Source: Dendrolimus kikuchii (taxonomy: Eukaryota; Arthropoda; Insecta; Lepidoptera; Lasiocampidae). From it: DNA of 64,000 bases. The stretch lies in NCBI GenBank assembly GCA_019925095.2, contig CM034392.1, forward strand, positions 21,992,387 through 22,056,386, read 5' to 3'. A model generated the notes under the pieces. The model had not been told where the DNA came from. It made no database searches and saw only the letters and a program-made list of their open reading frames with translations. A program made the position numbers and the translations under genes. Below, one piece after another: positions 1-10,629 of this stretch (position 1 is the stretch's first letter; each line of letters opens with the position of its first letter).

Positions 1-65
1 AAAAATTTCAAATGTAACATGACTTCTGAGGTGCCAGTGCCAAGTTACACGACCTCATTTTAACA
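1..65 (-). mobile_element. copia LTR, 5' end (partial, runs off window)
   Basis: The first 65 bases recur almost exactly at 2298-2357. Read on the minus strand, the segment begins TGTTAAAATGAGG directly after a purine tract (66-74), as expected for the start of a 3' LTR next to a polypurine tract. The rest of this LTR lies left of the window. Confidence 0.65.
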
Positions 66-424
66 CCCTCCTTTAACTTGTGTATTCGCAGCCAAGTCCT
101 TTCACACAGCACTCAAGCTTCTCTCTCGAAAGACCTTTCGTTAACATGTCAGCCATCATCTCTTGGGTCGCCACATATTTTAATACTACTGCGCGGCAGT
201 TCACTTTTTCTCTGATGAAGTGATGTTTGACATCTATATGCTTTGTCCTCTGATGATGCATCGGATTCTCTGCAATCCTTATTGCTGATTGACTATCACT
301 CAGCAAGACCACACTATTCATGTCCTGTTCCGTTAGCTCAGTAAACAACCTTTTAAGGAATACTGACTCTCTACATGCTTCTGCCAAGGCCACATATTCT
401 GCCTCTGCACTTGAAAGTGCAACA
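66..424 (-). pseudogene. Ty1/copia RNase H C-terminus plus polypurine tract (inverted piece)
   Basis: The minus-strand frame from about 424 to 73 encodes the end of a copia-type RNase H domain: ALSSAEAEYVAL, LSDSQSAIRIAENP, RTKHIDVKHHFIREKV and a terminal MLTKGLSREKLE-like segment. The stop codon overlaps a purine-rich tract that abuts the LTR start, the usual copia 3' arrangement. The same protein segment is also encoded on the plus strand at about 968-1176, so this is an inverted second copy. Homology breaks at about 425-431, where the plus-strand piece begins. It is a fragment without its own start and cannot act alone. Confidence 0.8.
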
Positions 425-430
425 GTTTAC

Positions 431-1176
431 GGAATTACAGAATAATTTCGAAATGAAAGATTTAGGAAAAGCAGATGTTTTTTTAGGTTTAAAAATAAAA
501 CAAGATAATGGAGTCGTAAAAATTAATCAAACTGAGTATTTAAAGAAGATTCTTGAAAAATTTGGAATGACTGATTGCAAGAGTGTGAAAACACCACTAG
601 ACACTAAATTGAAGCTAGTAAAACCAGAAAGAGAAGATTATGTTCCACCAAGTGAGTTACCATACCGTGAGTTAATTGGTTCATTAATGTACTTAGTTGT
701 CTGTACGAGACCAGATATAGCTTATGCGACAAGTTATTTGAGCCAATTTAATAACTGCTACGATCATACACACTGGGTTGCAGCTAAGAGGGTATTGAGG
801 TACTTAAATGGAACCAAAAACTTTCAGTTAGTCTATAAAAAAACTGGCAAACCTTTGTTTGGTTATGTGGATGCAGACCACGCGGGAGATATATGCGACA
901 GAAGGTCATATAGTGGTTTTGCATTTATATTCGCAGGAGGGCCAGTTTCGTGGGAGTGTAAGAAACAAAAGACTGTTGCACTTTCAAGTGCAGAGGCAGA
1001 ATATGTGGCCTTGGCAGAAGCATGTAGAGAGTCAGTATTCCTTAAAAGGTTGTTTACTGAGCTAACGGAACAGGACATGAATAGTGTGGTCTTGCTGAGT
1101 GATAGTCAATCAGCAATAAGGATTGCAGAGAATCCGATGCATCATCAGAGGACAAAGCATATAGATGTCAAACATA
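431..1176 (+). pseudogene. Ty1/copia Pol fragment: end of RT plus RNase H
   Basis: An open frame encodes the end of a copia reverse transcriptase (MKDLGKADVFLGLKI, QTEYLKKILEKFGM), the linker (SELPYRELIGSLMYL, RPDIAYATSYLSQF) and RNase H (GYVDADHAGD, SSAEAEYVAL, RTKHIDVKH). Homology stops at about 1176, where the frame runs into a segment that should lie upstream in a normal pol gene. The first ~130 bp repeat at about 2166-2297 with a few substitutions, so the pieces overlap rather than simply being cut and swapped. The domain order is therefore scrambled and no complete polyprotein exists here. Confidence 0.85.
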
Positions 1177-2297
1177 GAGGTTCAGACGGACAAAATGCAA
1201 GCTAAGTTTGAAGAAGCAGTACCACCTGTAGGGCATATACCGGCTGTAGAGTCAGATTCGGTTAGAGAAGTGCAAACAGCAGATGTTCTAGATAGATCTG
1301 AAGAAGTTGTTCCTGATCGTGATACAAATATAGAAATAGTATGTGCTAGAGAAGAAGGAGGTAATCGTCTCGAAGATGTAATGACGAGAACTGTCCCTAC
1401 ACCTCCACCTACGTGTATTGAAATTGAAGTGGAGTCTTCAGAAAGAAGATACCCACTTAGAGAGAGAAAGCCTAAAGAGTACAAAGACTACATACTGTAT
1501 CACGCTGCAAACGAAGTGATCAATGAACCTATGACTGTAGAAGAAGCTTTATCTAGTGACGACAAAGAAGAATGGCAAAGAGCTATAGAGTCAGAATTGA
1601 ATTCTCTGAAAAAGAACAATACGTGGAGCTTAGTAGATACTGCATATGGTCACCTTGTTGATTCAAAATGGATTTTTAGAATCAAGAAAGAGGCAGGGAA
1701 GATACGATATAAAGCGAGGTTAGTAGCACGAGGTTTCACACAAGTGAGAGGTGTAAATTACAATGAAGTTTTTTCACCAGTTGTAAGACATAGCACACTC
1801 AGATTACTACTAGCTCTTGCTGTAGAGCATGATTTAAAAATTGATCACATGGATGTTGTGACTGCATTCTTAAACGGTGATCTTAACGAAAAAGTCTATA
1901 TGAAGCAGCCTAAAGGTTTCGAAGAAAAAGGAAAAGAGAGTTACGTGTGTCTTTTAAACAAAGCACTCTATGGTCTAAAGCAAGCTCCAAGAGCATGGAA
2001 TGAGAAACTCAATGAGGCTTTACTGAACTTGAGTTTTAAAAGGTCAGAGAATGAACCTTGTGTTTATATTCGGAAGACATTAAGCAGTTTAATGATTATT
2101 GCTGTTTACGTAGACGATCTTTTGATATTTTGGAATGATGAGAAGGAGTTAAAACTCATCAAACAAGAATTACAGAATAATTTCAAAATGAAAGATTTAG
2201 GGAAAGCAGATGTTTTTTTAGGTTTAAAAATAAAACAAGATAATGGAGTCGTAAAAATTAATCAAACTGAGTATTTAAAGAAGATTCTTGAAAAATT
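1177..2297 (+). pseudogene. Ty1/copia Pol fragment: integrase-RT linker and RT
   Basis: One long frame encodes the acidic region after integrase, the RYPLRERKPKEY motif, and a copia reverse transcriptase: WIFRIKKEAGKIRYKARLVA, DVVTAFLNGDL, NKALYGLKQAPRAW and the catalytic YVDDLLIF at about residues 315-322 of the frame that starts at 1165. The RT core looks intact, but the frame then runs directly into LTR sequence at 2298 and stops at 2353-2355. Gag, protease and integrase core are absent. In a normal element this piece lies 5' of the segment at 431-1176. Confidence 0.85.
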
Positions 2298-2357
2298 TTT
2301 CAAATGTAACATGACTTCTGAGGTGCCAGTGCCAAGTTACACGACCTCATTTTAACA
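2298..2357 (-). mobile_element. copia LTR, 60-bp terminal piece
   Basis: This is a near-exact direct repeat of positions 6-65 and ends at the same TAACA boundary (minus-strand LTR start TGTTA). Only 60 bp of LTR are present before the inverted internal sequence. With the left LTR it brackets the rearranged element. The TSD cannot be tested because the far LTR end is outside the window. Confidence 0.65.
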
Positions 2358-2755
2358 ATAACAACTAAGGTTACGATTACCCGGTTATAGCTCGCTGGTA
2401 CACGGTAGTAGGCAGTACACGGTATAATGGAAAGTGGTTACCGTCGCCTATAGTCGTTTATAACAATAAAGGTGAGACTGCCCGAAGTGTGCTTCCAGGC
2501 ATGACTGGAATCAGTAACCACCATGAAGTTGACACAGTCAACATTGTACGAAAGGTTAGCTGACAAAGATTCCATCCAGGTAATGGCTGTAAGCTTTCTG
2601 CACTAAAATGGTGGAGGATACTGGGAAGAGAAATAAGTCGAGGTAATGATTACCATAGCGTCGACTTGTCTCTCAGCAACCGCGTCATGTTATCACATGT
2701 TTTAATGATATATATTTGTATAGGTAATATTATTATATTACTTATATAAAATTTG
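2358..2755. other. no gene seen
   Basis: AT-rich sequence without a convincing frame. Positions ~2424-2455 (ATAATGGAAAGTGGTTACC...) resemble a short piece of the family R tail in minus orientation. Confidence 0.4.
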
Positions 2756-2765
2756 TATTAATTTA

Positions 2766-3044
2766 TTTAAAGAATGCATGATGAAAGAATGACTAAACAG
2801 ATATACAATGCAAAAGTGGATGGATGCAGAAGTCGTGGAAGGCCACGACACACCTTCCATGATCAAATTGATCTTGTACTAGCAGAAGGTAATGTCGGGA
2901 GCCCTAAGAACAGACGAGCGTGCATGACAAGAGCTATGAATGTCAAAGAAGCAGGTGAGGTGTGTAAGAATAAGCCTGAATGGCTCTCTGTTGTTCGTGC
3001 CTACCCCGCAAAGGAACTGGCGTGAAGTTATGTGTGTATGTATG
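2766..3044 (+). mobile_element. LINE family A, 5'-truncated copy with 10-bp TSD
   Basis: The frame 2774-3025 encodes the last ~84 residues of an endonuclease-RT type LINE ORF2 (MHDERMTKQIYNAKVDG, RGRPRHTFHDQID, RRACMTRAMNVKEA, VVRAYPAKELA, stop). It is followed by a short GTAT-type tandem tail. The insert is flanked by TATTAATTTA at 2756-2765 and 3045-3054, consistent with target-primed reverse transcription. The same tail occurs at 24203, 31439, 49472, 52795 and 55335. The clade is unresolved; it is only the post-RT C-terminus. Confidence 0.85.
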
Positions 3045-3054
3045 TATTAATTTA

Positions 3055-4440
3055 AATTAGTTTTAGTATTAGTTAACTTTACGACTATACATAGAGAGTA
3101 TTTAAATAATAATGCAAAGTTCCTGAACAGAATCGGGAGTGCTACGGGACATTCCATAAAAAAACAATAAGGGTGAAACCAATGCGTTGTCAGGTTTTAT
3201 AATAAAACAGAGAAGATGGGATAGAAAAGATGGAATAGGGGGGTGACATAGGAGGCTATAATCAGTGACATTCTTTAGACATTTGTGTTTGTTCCTTGTT
3301 CACGGCTTGTGTATGTGAATTACATTAATTAGGGCAGGTGATGTTTGATTGTATTATCTCACAACATGTACATGTTTTAGAATTTGGAACTTCACGTAGT
3401 AATTTAAATTTATGTCTATAATGGGTTATTATAGATAGTTAATCTATCATTAGAATATCATTTTGTAAATAATTATTACAAAAATATACAATATTATTTG
3501 TCAGCTAGAGCTAGGCGGTTACTACTAACGCCATCTGTTAGTAAAATACAAAGACAATATATAGAACATTTACAATAATAGGTAACGTTGAATACAATAA
3601 TGAACTAAATTAAATAGTAAGTAAATATGTTTGAGGCCTCATTATAGCAAAATTCAATTATTGTCTTAATTTTATCCTTTTCATTGACTTTTCAAAAGTA
3701 CGACTTCTTGAATATACATAATACATATAACTAAAATAACAAGTGACCCCAAACTTCCAACCAACCTGTCACCAGACTGTTACATGCTTCACGGAACCAT
3801 AAAAATCACAACTGCATATACTTATATGAAACTATTCAAATTAATATTCTATAAAGTATATCACAAAGTTCATTTTCGAATATCGCTCTGACTTGATTAA
3901 GATATAAGCCACCTCCAGTGCTTAAGCCTGGCTTTATTTTTTTTTTCAGGATCGACGACGACCGTTATTGAAAGATCACGATTGTCTCTTTGTGTACTTT
4001 GAGGGTCGTATTATTGGACGTGTTTAGAGTGGCGAGAGGCTTGCGTGACACTTATCCTTAGACAGGTCCCTTCGAAATTTAATTCTCGTGGTTTTGTTTG
4101 TTTTTCTGTTGATACTTTCATACGAGTTAGAGCTTTGCCCCCTTACTCATAATACTTGTACAAGGCTCGCTAGTGATGTTAAAAAGCGTTTTTAACCGAC
4201 TTCCAAAAGGAAAAGGTTCTCAACTTGATTGGTATATTTTTTTATGTATGTACACAGATTATACTGAGATTTATGATCCGATTTACGTGATTCCTTTTTA
4301 GTTCGATGCGGAATAGTTGCCATTTAGTCCCCTAAAAATTTAACATAGTTTCTCCCAGTACTTTTCATTTTATAAACATTTTTTATGATTTTTTTCCATT
4401 TTGTTCCGTATGTACTTACATACATACATAGGTACATATT
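3055..4440. other. no gene seen; AT-rich, possible old repeat at 4190-4300
   Basis: No frame with recognisable protein. At about 4190 the motif TTTAACCGACTTCCAAAAGG, followed by a T-rich run, resembles an interspersed lepidopteran repeat; a related start occurs at ~25160. A T10 run plus CAG at ~3939-3950 looks like a splice acceptor, but no exon can be supported. Confidence 0.4.
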
Positions 4441-4790
4441 GTCACGCCTATTTCCCATTGGGGTAGGCAGAGACGATGGATATCCACCTAATACGATCCT
4501 GACAAACACTTTTCGCTTCATCAACTTTCATTAATCTTTTCATACATTCACGCTTATTTAAACTGCTTTTTATCTGACCTTTCTTCAAAATATCTTCAAT
4601 TTGATCATGGTGAGTACGTCTCGGTCTACCGGCACCGACTCTACCAATCACATTGCTGTCATATACTTGTTTTGTGATTCTGCTTTCATTCATTCTCTCT
4701 ACATTCCCAAACCACCATAACATTCCTTTTTCAACTCTTGTCGCTGCATCTTCTTTCAATCCTTTACGCTCCCTTATCACACTGTTACTT
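4441..4790 (-). mobile_element. LINE family A2, 3'-terminal ORF2 remnant
   Basis: The minus frame 4780-4448 encodes GMLWWFGNVERMNESRITKQ, a GAGRPRRTHHDQIEDIL segment and SVCQDRIRWISIVSAYPNGK. This parallels the family A C-terminus at clear divergence, so it is a sister subfamily. The 3' end on the left carries an ACAT-rich tail (4417-4440). No TSD was recognised. A shorter relative lies at 27020-27092. Confidence 0.8.
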
Positions 4791-4880
4791 TTATTTCTTA
4801 CCTATTATATGTTGTATGTTATATATCACTTATCTATCTGTTACAATTTGATATCTATTTCTATCTATTTACATAGACTA

Positions 4881-5141
4881 CTTCTGGGTTCGGGCCTCTC
4901 TAGATTTTAGGGGAACGGACATTATAAAAGCCACGCTTGTGCAAGGCGCCATTGCGGATTTGACACATCGGTTATGTCGATGTGCAGGTTTCATAACAAT
5001 ATTTTTCCTTCTTCACCTGAAACAATACGAACATTTAGTCACAAACCTGCCTAGAGGGTGCATCGCTTTTTTACTGTCAGGATTCAAACCCGCGTGATTT
5101 TAATCTAGGATGCGAGTGCGATAAATATTAAGCTACACGGC
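4881..5141 (-). mobile_element. tRNA-derived SINE, family S1
   Basis: On the minus strand the right end forms a tRNA-like head: a TAGCTTAAT A-box-like segment and a B box GGGTTTGAATCC (complement of 5090-5101). A body follows that is shared with 20215-20513 (GCCACGCTTGT, ACGATGTTTTCCTTC-like sequence). The tRNA fold is degenerate, so it is not a functional tRNA gene. Confidence 0.65.
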
Positions 5142-5236
5142 ATTTAACTATGAATTAATAATGCAATTACAATCCAAGACTTTATTTTAATCTGTTCTAT
5201 TAATAGTAGATTGTTACACAAGAGGTGACAGTGACC

Positions 5237-5470
5237 TTTTTTTTTATTGCAGGAGATCAGCAGACAAGCAGACGGCCCACTTGATGGAATGCGGTTACCA
5301 TCGCCTATGGACATTTGCAACAGCAAAGTTGCTACAAATGCGCTGCTGCTCTCTTAAGGGAGACTGGAACCTGGTCACTAATGCCGGAACACAACTTAAG
5401 GTTGTTATGGCGACATACTTTAGACCAGGGGTGGTAGCCATCCAGTCGGGCAAATGCCCTACCACCTGGC
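5237..5470 (-). mobile_element. family R retroposon, short 5' form
   Basis: On the minus strand it begins CCAGGTGGTAG and ends with an AATAAA-containing poly(A) (T9 at 5237-5245). The repeat recurs about 15 times in the window. This copy has the same short 5' boundary as those at 18390, 54321 and 63757. Confidence 0.85.
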
Positions 5471-6363
5471 AGATCTTTACATTGATCCGAAGTTTTTCGA
5501 ATAACCTTTGGATTTAAAGAACTTTATTCACAAAAGAAGATTACATTTTCCCTTATATGAGATACAAAATTTTATATTCTAACAGAAATCCTATAATCTA
5601 AAAGCGAGCAGACATAAATAAACAAACTAGGTGAACAAAGAGAAAAAAAAATGAAATAAAAGCATAATAACATTTCAGAAAGGTAAACGGTATACATTTT
5701 TTCATTTCTGTATAAACTTATCAACAGTTTTTAATTTAATATGTGTTTGGTTCAATCATTTGGTCGCTTGATTACGCGATTGTATAGATATATGTGGCTT
5801 AGGTAGTCAGAAAAATTGTCTACACAAATGCGTATTCAAGAAGACTTTATTTCGTGTTGCCACTTTTATAAAACACAATTTGCGTGACCCGGTTTTGTGT
5901 TACCAGTCTAACAAATCAAATCTGCGCAACCTTTTTTGTGTTGCTACTTACATATAGGTTTTATGCCATCACGACAGCTTGTCGTAGACAATATGAACAA
6001 CTATCTATCAAAAAATCCATGTTATTAAATAATAATATTTGCTCACAATTTACACCAATAAATACTTACAACAAAATATCAATATATGTATATCATTGAA
6101 AACTGCTGATTATACAAAGACTAAACATAAATAACTGTTTTTAGAATTTTAGTAACTCAACTTGTTTGAAACTTTATGCAAATAAACTGGAAAAGGGCTC
6201 GGCAGATTTGAAAGAAAATTTTAGTTATTAAAGCACGAATTTTTGCTTAAATTTACGCGTATCTTTCATGTCGATATCTTAGAGTTTAGAATATATGAAT
6301 ATAAAAGTTTAACGTGTACGACATGAAAGATAAAAGTGATAATTAATAACTTATTAAAACGCT
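5471..6363. other. no gene seen
   Basis: AT-rich DNA with short frames only. Nothing coding or repeated was recognised. Confidence 0.4.
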
Positions 6364-6546
6364 CTACAGATCTATCGTGACGTCGCCAAACGTTCAGTAG
6401 ACGTCTCGATCATAGAGAAGGCTGGCGTCTATTTTGCTCAAAGATTATGCGTTGCTTGTATAGCACGTGGCAACGTCGCCAGCCTTTTGAGAATGTTTCC
6501 CATAAGTGACAAGGGTTTGGGACCAATATTTTATCTTTAAAAAGTT
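6364..6546 (+). pseudogene. LINE family B, C-terminal remnant
   Basis: The frame 6367-6540 reads IYRDVAKRSVDVS, AGVYFAQRLCVACIARGN and ends GPIFYL-stop. It matches the C-terminus of the minus-strand frame at 34344-34670 (LYRDLSKRLIDVS, GLYFGQRISVAIQRGN, GPIYYL-stop). It is a 5'-truncated LINE tail of about 56 codons followed by AT-rich sequence. The parent clade was not identified; the VETLGPWGPEA-type C-terminus is typical of non-LTR ORFs. Confidence 0.7.
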
Positions 6547-6684
6547 TTTTATTTAGTTCTAGTTTTTAATATAGTACAGTTTAAGTTTATATTGTAATTT
6601 TAATTAATTTATGTTAAGTTACTTACATTTTTTAACTAAGAAAAAATATTATATAAACTAATTATTACTTAATACATATTTTTA

Positions 6685-6930
6685 TAATATCGAGCCTTTA
6701 CCGCCATTTTATCGTAAGCGACATTTGGACATACGTATTATTTTTTTGTTTCAAAAGGTTTTTTAAACTATTATATTGCTTTCAGAATTTCAGTTTTTGA
6801 TTCGGTAGGGTCTAATCTAAGTTAAACTGAATATTTTAAAACATAATGATAGTTTAAAGTATATTTTACAAAAAAAATATGCTTTGGTCCAAATGTCGCT
6901 TACTACAATATGGCGGTAAGGGCCGATATA
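6685..6930. mobile_element. MITE-like element with ~44-bp inverted termini
   Basis: The left arm (ATATCGAGCCTTTACCGCC... to AAGCGACATTTGGAC) is complemented by the right arm (GTCCAAATGTCGCTTACT... to GGCGGTAAGGGCCGATAT). The core is AT-rich and non-coding. A third terminus of the family lies at 46043-46076. The superfamily is undetermined. Confidence 0.75.
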
Positions 6931-7425
6931 TTACAATATTCACTAAGCCAGAAGTATTATATACATATTAAGTCCACAAAATTCGTATTCATTTTACCCT
7001 TAACACAAAAAGCGTTAAAGTTCTCCCCTTTTTATATATTCATTAAACGTCTGAAACACTCTTAATTCCGAATAACTTCACCAATTTGTAAGTTAAAGTA
7101 CTAATCTGGAACATTATAAGAAACTTTTCAATGCGTAAAGCAATTAAAGCTGTATTACGAATGAACATCGATAATCTAAGCGCCATTTAGCTTTCGAATT
7201 AGAATAGTTGCCTTAATGGTCAATATTGGGGTTAAATGAGGCAATTAAAGCTATCTGGAGCGTCTACGTGGACTAATATGAGTTGGATTCGCCTTTTAGT
7301 ATCATTCTTTTATACCTGGGTATATTTGATTAAAAAAAATAAAGACAAACATATCCATACTACATAACCCATTTTTTTTGCAATTTCTTTACGCCCCTCG
7401 GTGACCACGGTAGTATATACCAAGA
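6931..7425. other. no gene seen
   Basis: AT-rich, without recognisable coding or repeat structure. Confidence 0.4.
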
Positions 7426-7626
7426 CCTTCCCCTCTAACTTCACGTAGTAATTCATAGACATGGTATAGTCTCTGTTAAGCGTCAGTTGAGAGGACGGAG
7501 TTCGATTTCTGACATTATAAATTTTGGAAAAACTAATTTTTCGTACTTTACTATGGTCAGTGTGTTTGGGATCGGCCCCAGAGTAGTCCGTTGTGTAGTA
7601 CCTATAGCACAAGCGTAACTTGCTTG
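7426..7626 (+). mobile_element. tRNA-derived SINE, family S2 (degenerate head)
   Basis: It contains GGAGTTCGATTTCTGAC (B-box-like) and then the shared body TTTACTATGGTCAG, GGGATCGGCCCCAGAGTAGTC and ATAGCACAAGCGTAACTTGC. Relatives lie at 11100, 38965 and (inverted) 49985. The tRNA-like head is decayed here. Confidence 0.65.
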
Positions 7627-7688
7627 ATAACTTAACTCTACAAACATAACGATTTCATAATGATTGCGTTATAACGGCTATAAATTCT

Positions 7689-7739
7689 AGGAATAAGAAT
7701 TTATGTTTTTGCATGGTAAAAACATAAATTCTTATTCCT
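7689..7739. repeat. perfect 22-bp stem hairpin
   Basis: AGGAATAAGAATTTATGTTT and its continuation form a perfect 22-bp inverted repeat with a 7-nt GCATGGT loop. The arms are AT-rich. It could be a cruciform or a relic palindrome. It is shorter than a typical animal pre-miRNA. Confidence 0.75.
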
Positions 7740-8277
7740 ATATAAAGAATAATAAATGTGAGAATTGTAGCGATATTTATTTCATAAAGAATTGTTTTGG
7801 AATTTGAAATTTATGGCGTAATAAAGTATCTCATGCACGTAACAACATACCCCGAAAACCTAAATTTCGTTTTTAGAAAGCCATGTAAAAATAAAAACTT
7901 AAGATAATTTAAAAACCTAAACAAACCTGCTTTAAAATTACCTGTAACTATAAAATAGAAAATTGTTTTTCTATGTGAAGAGTTTGTTCCTAAAAAATAT
8001 CATAAAATGCGTGAAAATATTGAAATACTAATTTAAGACTGTGTATCAACAAAGTGAATCCACTTCGTAATGATCTGTGGTTTTCTATGACGTTGCAACT
8101 TCAGAGCAAACAATCTTAACTTCAAAGATATAAAAGTGCAATTACTACAAGCCGGACACGATTTCCAATTAAGTTTCTACAGATAGAACGTTCTATTGGA
8201 CTTTTTATAGTGCCGGTTGTACTTTCTCAAACTGTTATAGATCGGGTAGGTATTCATTCGTCTATTGTCGACGATTT
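7740..8277. other. no gene seen
   Basis: AT-rich; no supported feature. Confidence 0.4.
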
Positions 8278-8418
8278 ACAACCGGATTCTACATCTCACT
8301 ATTCTTTCACTTGCCTTACCTTCGGTCGACTTTAGACATTACTTATATGGAGCTTATGTCAAATATTAACCGATAGTAAGGCAAATGAACGGTTGGTAAG
8401 ATATAGGAACCGGTCATT
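8278..8418. mobile_element. palindromic MITE, complete hairpin
   Basis: The arms 8278-8345 and ~8350-8418 are imperfect complements (CTTGCCTTACCTTCGGTCGA against TTAACCGATAGTAAGGCAAA). Single arms of the same family lie at ~23818-23935 (left) and ~25066-25145 (right). Confidence 0.7.
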
Positions 8419-9062
8419 AGTTAAGAAGATGCAATGCTTTTTCTGCTTCTATAGGTATGTAAGATATATAAGTCTATTGTGGATACACTTGATTTCATTA
8501 TCTCAACTGAGTAGTTTATTGTACATTTTACACTACAAAAACATTATTAAGAAAGACAAGTTTCATTTCTAGATATTAAAGAGTGCATAAATTAAATTAA
8601 TATTTTTTTTTAATTTAATTTACTTAACGAAAAATATCCTTTTAGGTTCATAAAGTTTTATCAAGTTTAGAAGTGTAGTTCAATATTAAATATATTCTAA
8701 AACAGACCGTGAAAAACTTTATGGTCGCTTTTATCTACCAAGAAATAGGAGAGCAATATAAGTTTTTATACAAGAACTGTGAAGTGATAAACTTTTAGGG
8801 TATACTATATTTGAAATTAACGGATAATTACTTTTCCTATCGGAGAGTGCCAAGCGGCATCCGGCTGCCGTAAAAGCAGCAACAGGCGACAGACCTCTAC
8901 AACACATCTGGCTGCCGAGACTGAGGCATGCCGCTGTTCCGGGGTAACACTTTCCACGATATAAATAAGAAGAAAAATTTCACGGAGGGTTCAGATCCTC
9001 CACGGTGATTTGTAAGACATCTACCTACAAGACCGCGTTTGCCAGTTACAGTTCAAAATTTA
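8419..9062. other. no gene; GC-richer unclassified segment 8845-8960
   Basis: Mostly AT-rich. The stretch at 8845-8960 is GC-rich relative to its neighbours. GGAGGGTTCAGATCCTCC at ~8985-9002 forms a T-arm-like hairpin, but no tRNA acceptor or anticodon arm can be drawn. It may be an old SINE or LINE fragment. Confidence 0.35.
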
Positions 9063-9460
9063 AAAGTATCCATTGAGGCTACAGTCCACAAGAGGCTCAC
9101 AAAGACCACGTTCACGACCGCGATTTTTCCCGTTCCACTTGCTTACGGACGTTACAATCATAAACTCTAGTGGAACGGATTATGGAGCGTTGATGTCATT
9201 AGCGACGAAATACACAAGTGTCATGGTTGATTTGAAAATCGCACCTTTTTCAATTCCAATCGATAGAGAAAATTAATGCTCTGTAGTCAACTCCCACTTC
9301 GACCCACCTCTTGACATGGTCGTTGTGAACGCTGTGTGATTGAAAATTATGACGTCATTAGTGACATTTTCGCCACGGCCATAACGACCGTGGTTGCCAT
9401 ATGGAACGGCTGACCGAGCATTTTGGGCGTTGTGAGTTACTACGGGAGCGCGTTCTAAAA
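9063..9460. mobile_element. MITE family shared with 50590-50843 (longer, decayed copy)
   Basis: It aligns with the reverse complement of 50590-50843: CACGTTCACGACCGC, TTCCCGTTCCACTTGCTTAC, CCTCTTGACATGG, GTCATTAGTGACATTTTCGCCA. About 120 bp at ~9170-9295 have no partner and may be a later insertion. The terminal inverted repeats are eroded here. Confidence 0.7.
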
Positions 9461-10142
9461 GCAATAAAGAAATTGTTATGACTGGTCTTCTTTAGAGCAC
9501 GTCACACACTAGGCAGTGTTACTAATTACTGTTACTACTCATCCATTCGCGTTACTATTAAGAGAAAATTGACATAAGCACCATAGAAGTTATATAAAAT
9601 TTCTACCAACGATAAGACACGTGAATGGATAATACGAACTAGAATAGAACGAACGGAAATAAAATTGAAAGGCATGAATAAATTTTGGACCGAATATTTA
9701 ACTGCAGCAGAATTCGGTAGGTAGATGGTTGATTCAAAGTGGGCATAAACAAAACAAAAGCTTGCAAACATAAACTGCATCATAAATAAATTCAATACCA
9801 TTTCCGTGAATCAGTGGATTGTTGAAATATCTCCCATTATTGTGATGCAAAAATATTTTTAAATATTTCGAAGCTACTAGCTGAATAGGTTTGAAAACAT
9901 TTTTAGTAACTAACATACGCATTCGATTTCGTGTAGAAAAAAATCATTGACTAAGTACAGCAATATATCAAAGCAGCCAGCCGTGAATTTTATTTTGCTA
10001 AATGTTCACTTTGAAGATCCTGCGAAATATGCTGAATCTTTTCTAATAAGCACTAAATGACATTTTAGTCGCGCCATCCGTTAGTGTCCCGTGATACCAA
10101 CTGGGGTAATTGAAGACTTAAAAAATGTATATTTATTCATTA
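9461..10142. other. no gene seen
   Basis: AT-rich with short chance frames. Confidence 0.4.
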
Positions 10143-10537
10143 CTAGCTGACCCCGCAAACCGTCGTACCGCCTCAGAATCAATAAATAAAAACGTTGATT
10201 TCTGAACGACGGGACGAACATCAAACGTTTGCATTCAAAACCAAAAAAATGAAAAAACTTCACTTTTAAATTTGATTTGATTTCTGAACGTCTTTTATTT
10301 TTAATTGATTTCTAAATGACAGGACGAACAACAAATGTTTGACAGGTAGAAATAGTTTCTAAGGGAAAGTGCAATTGTTGTTTTTACAATATTCCAAGCA
10401 TTTTTTTCATATTTACTCACCTTTTAAACCTTCCCTGGACTTCCACAAATAATTCAAAACCAAAATTAGCCGAATCAGTCCAGCCGTTCCCGAGTTTTAC
10501 GAATTAACGAACACCAATTGATTTTTATACATATAGA
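10143..10537 (-). mobile_element. non-autonomous Helitron, both termini present
   Basis: On the minus strand it begins A|TCTATATGTATAAAAATC (right end 10537) and ends with a GC-rich hairpin region, then GGTCAGCTAG|T (left end 10143). The TC...CTAG termini placed between A and T match canonical Helitron structure. It has no Rep/helicase coding. Confidence 0.75.
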
Positions 10538-10629
10538 TTAAATGTTGTTGTTATTAATAGTTATTGTTGCCGCCGACTTCAGCTGTTTTTTATACGTTCT
10601 GAATGAAGTAGTAAAAACGCAACTGTATC

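Noticed and set aside
1182..1484. Minus-strand 100-codon serine/threonine-rich frame
   Set aside because: Antisense shadow of the copia linker region.
3930..4180. Polypyrimidine tract plus CAG before GATCGACGACGACCG, possible host exon
   Set aside because: No open frame with recognisable protein and no paired donor site.
5085..5105. B-box-like GGGTTTGAATCC suggesting a tRNA gene (also 20445-20460 and 50150-50160)
   Set aside because: No acceptor or anticodon stems can be drawn and the sequences continue into shared SINE bodies, so they are SINE heads.
8985..9002. T-arm-like GGAGGGTTCAGATCCTCC
   Set aside because: No accompanying A box, anticodon arm or acceptor pairing.
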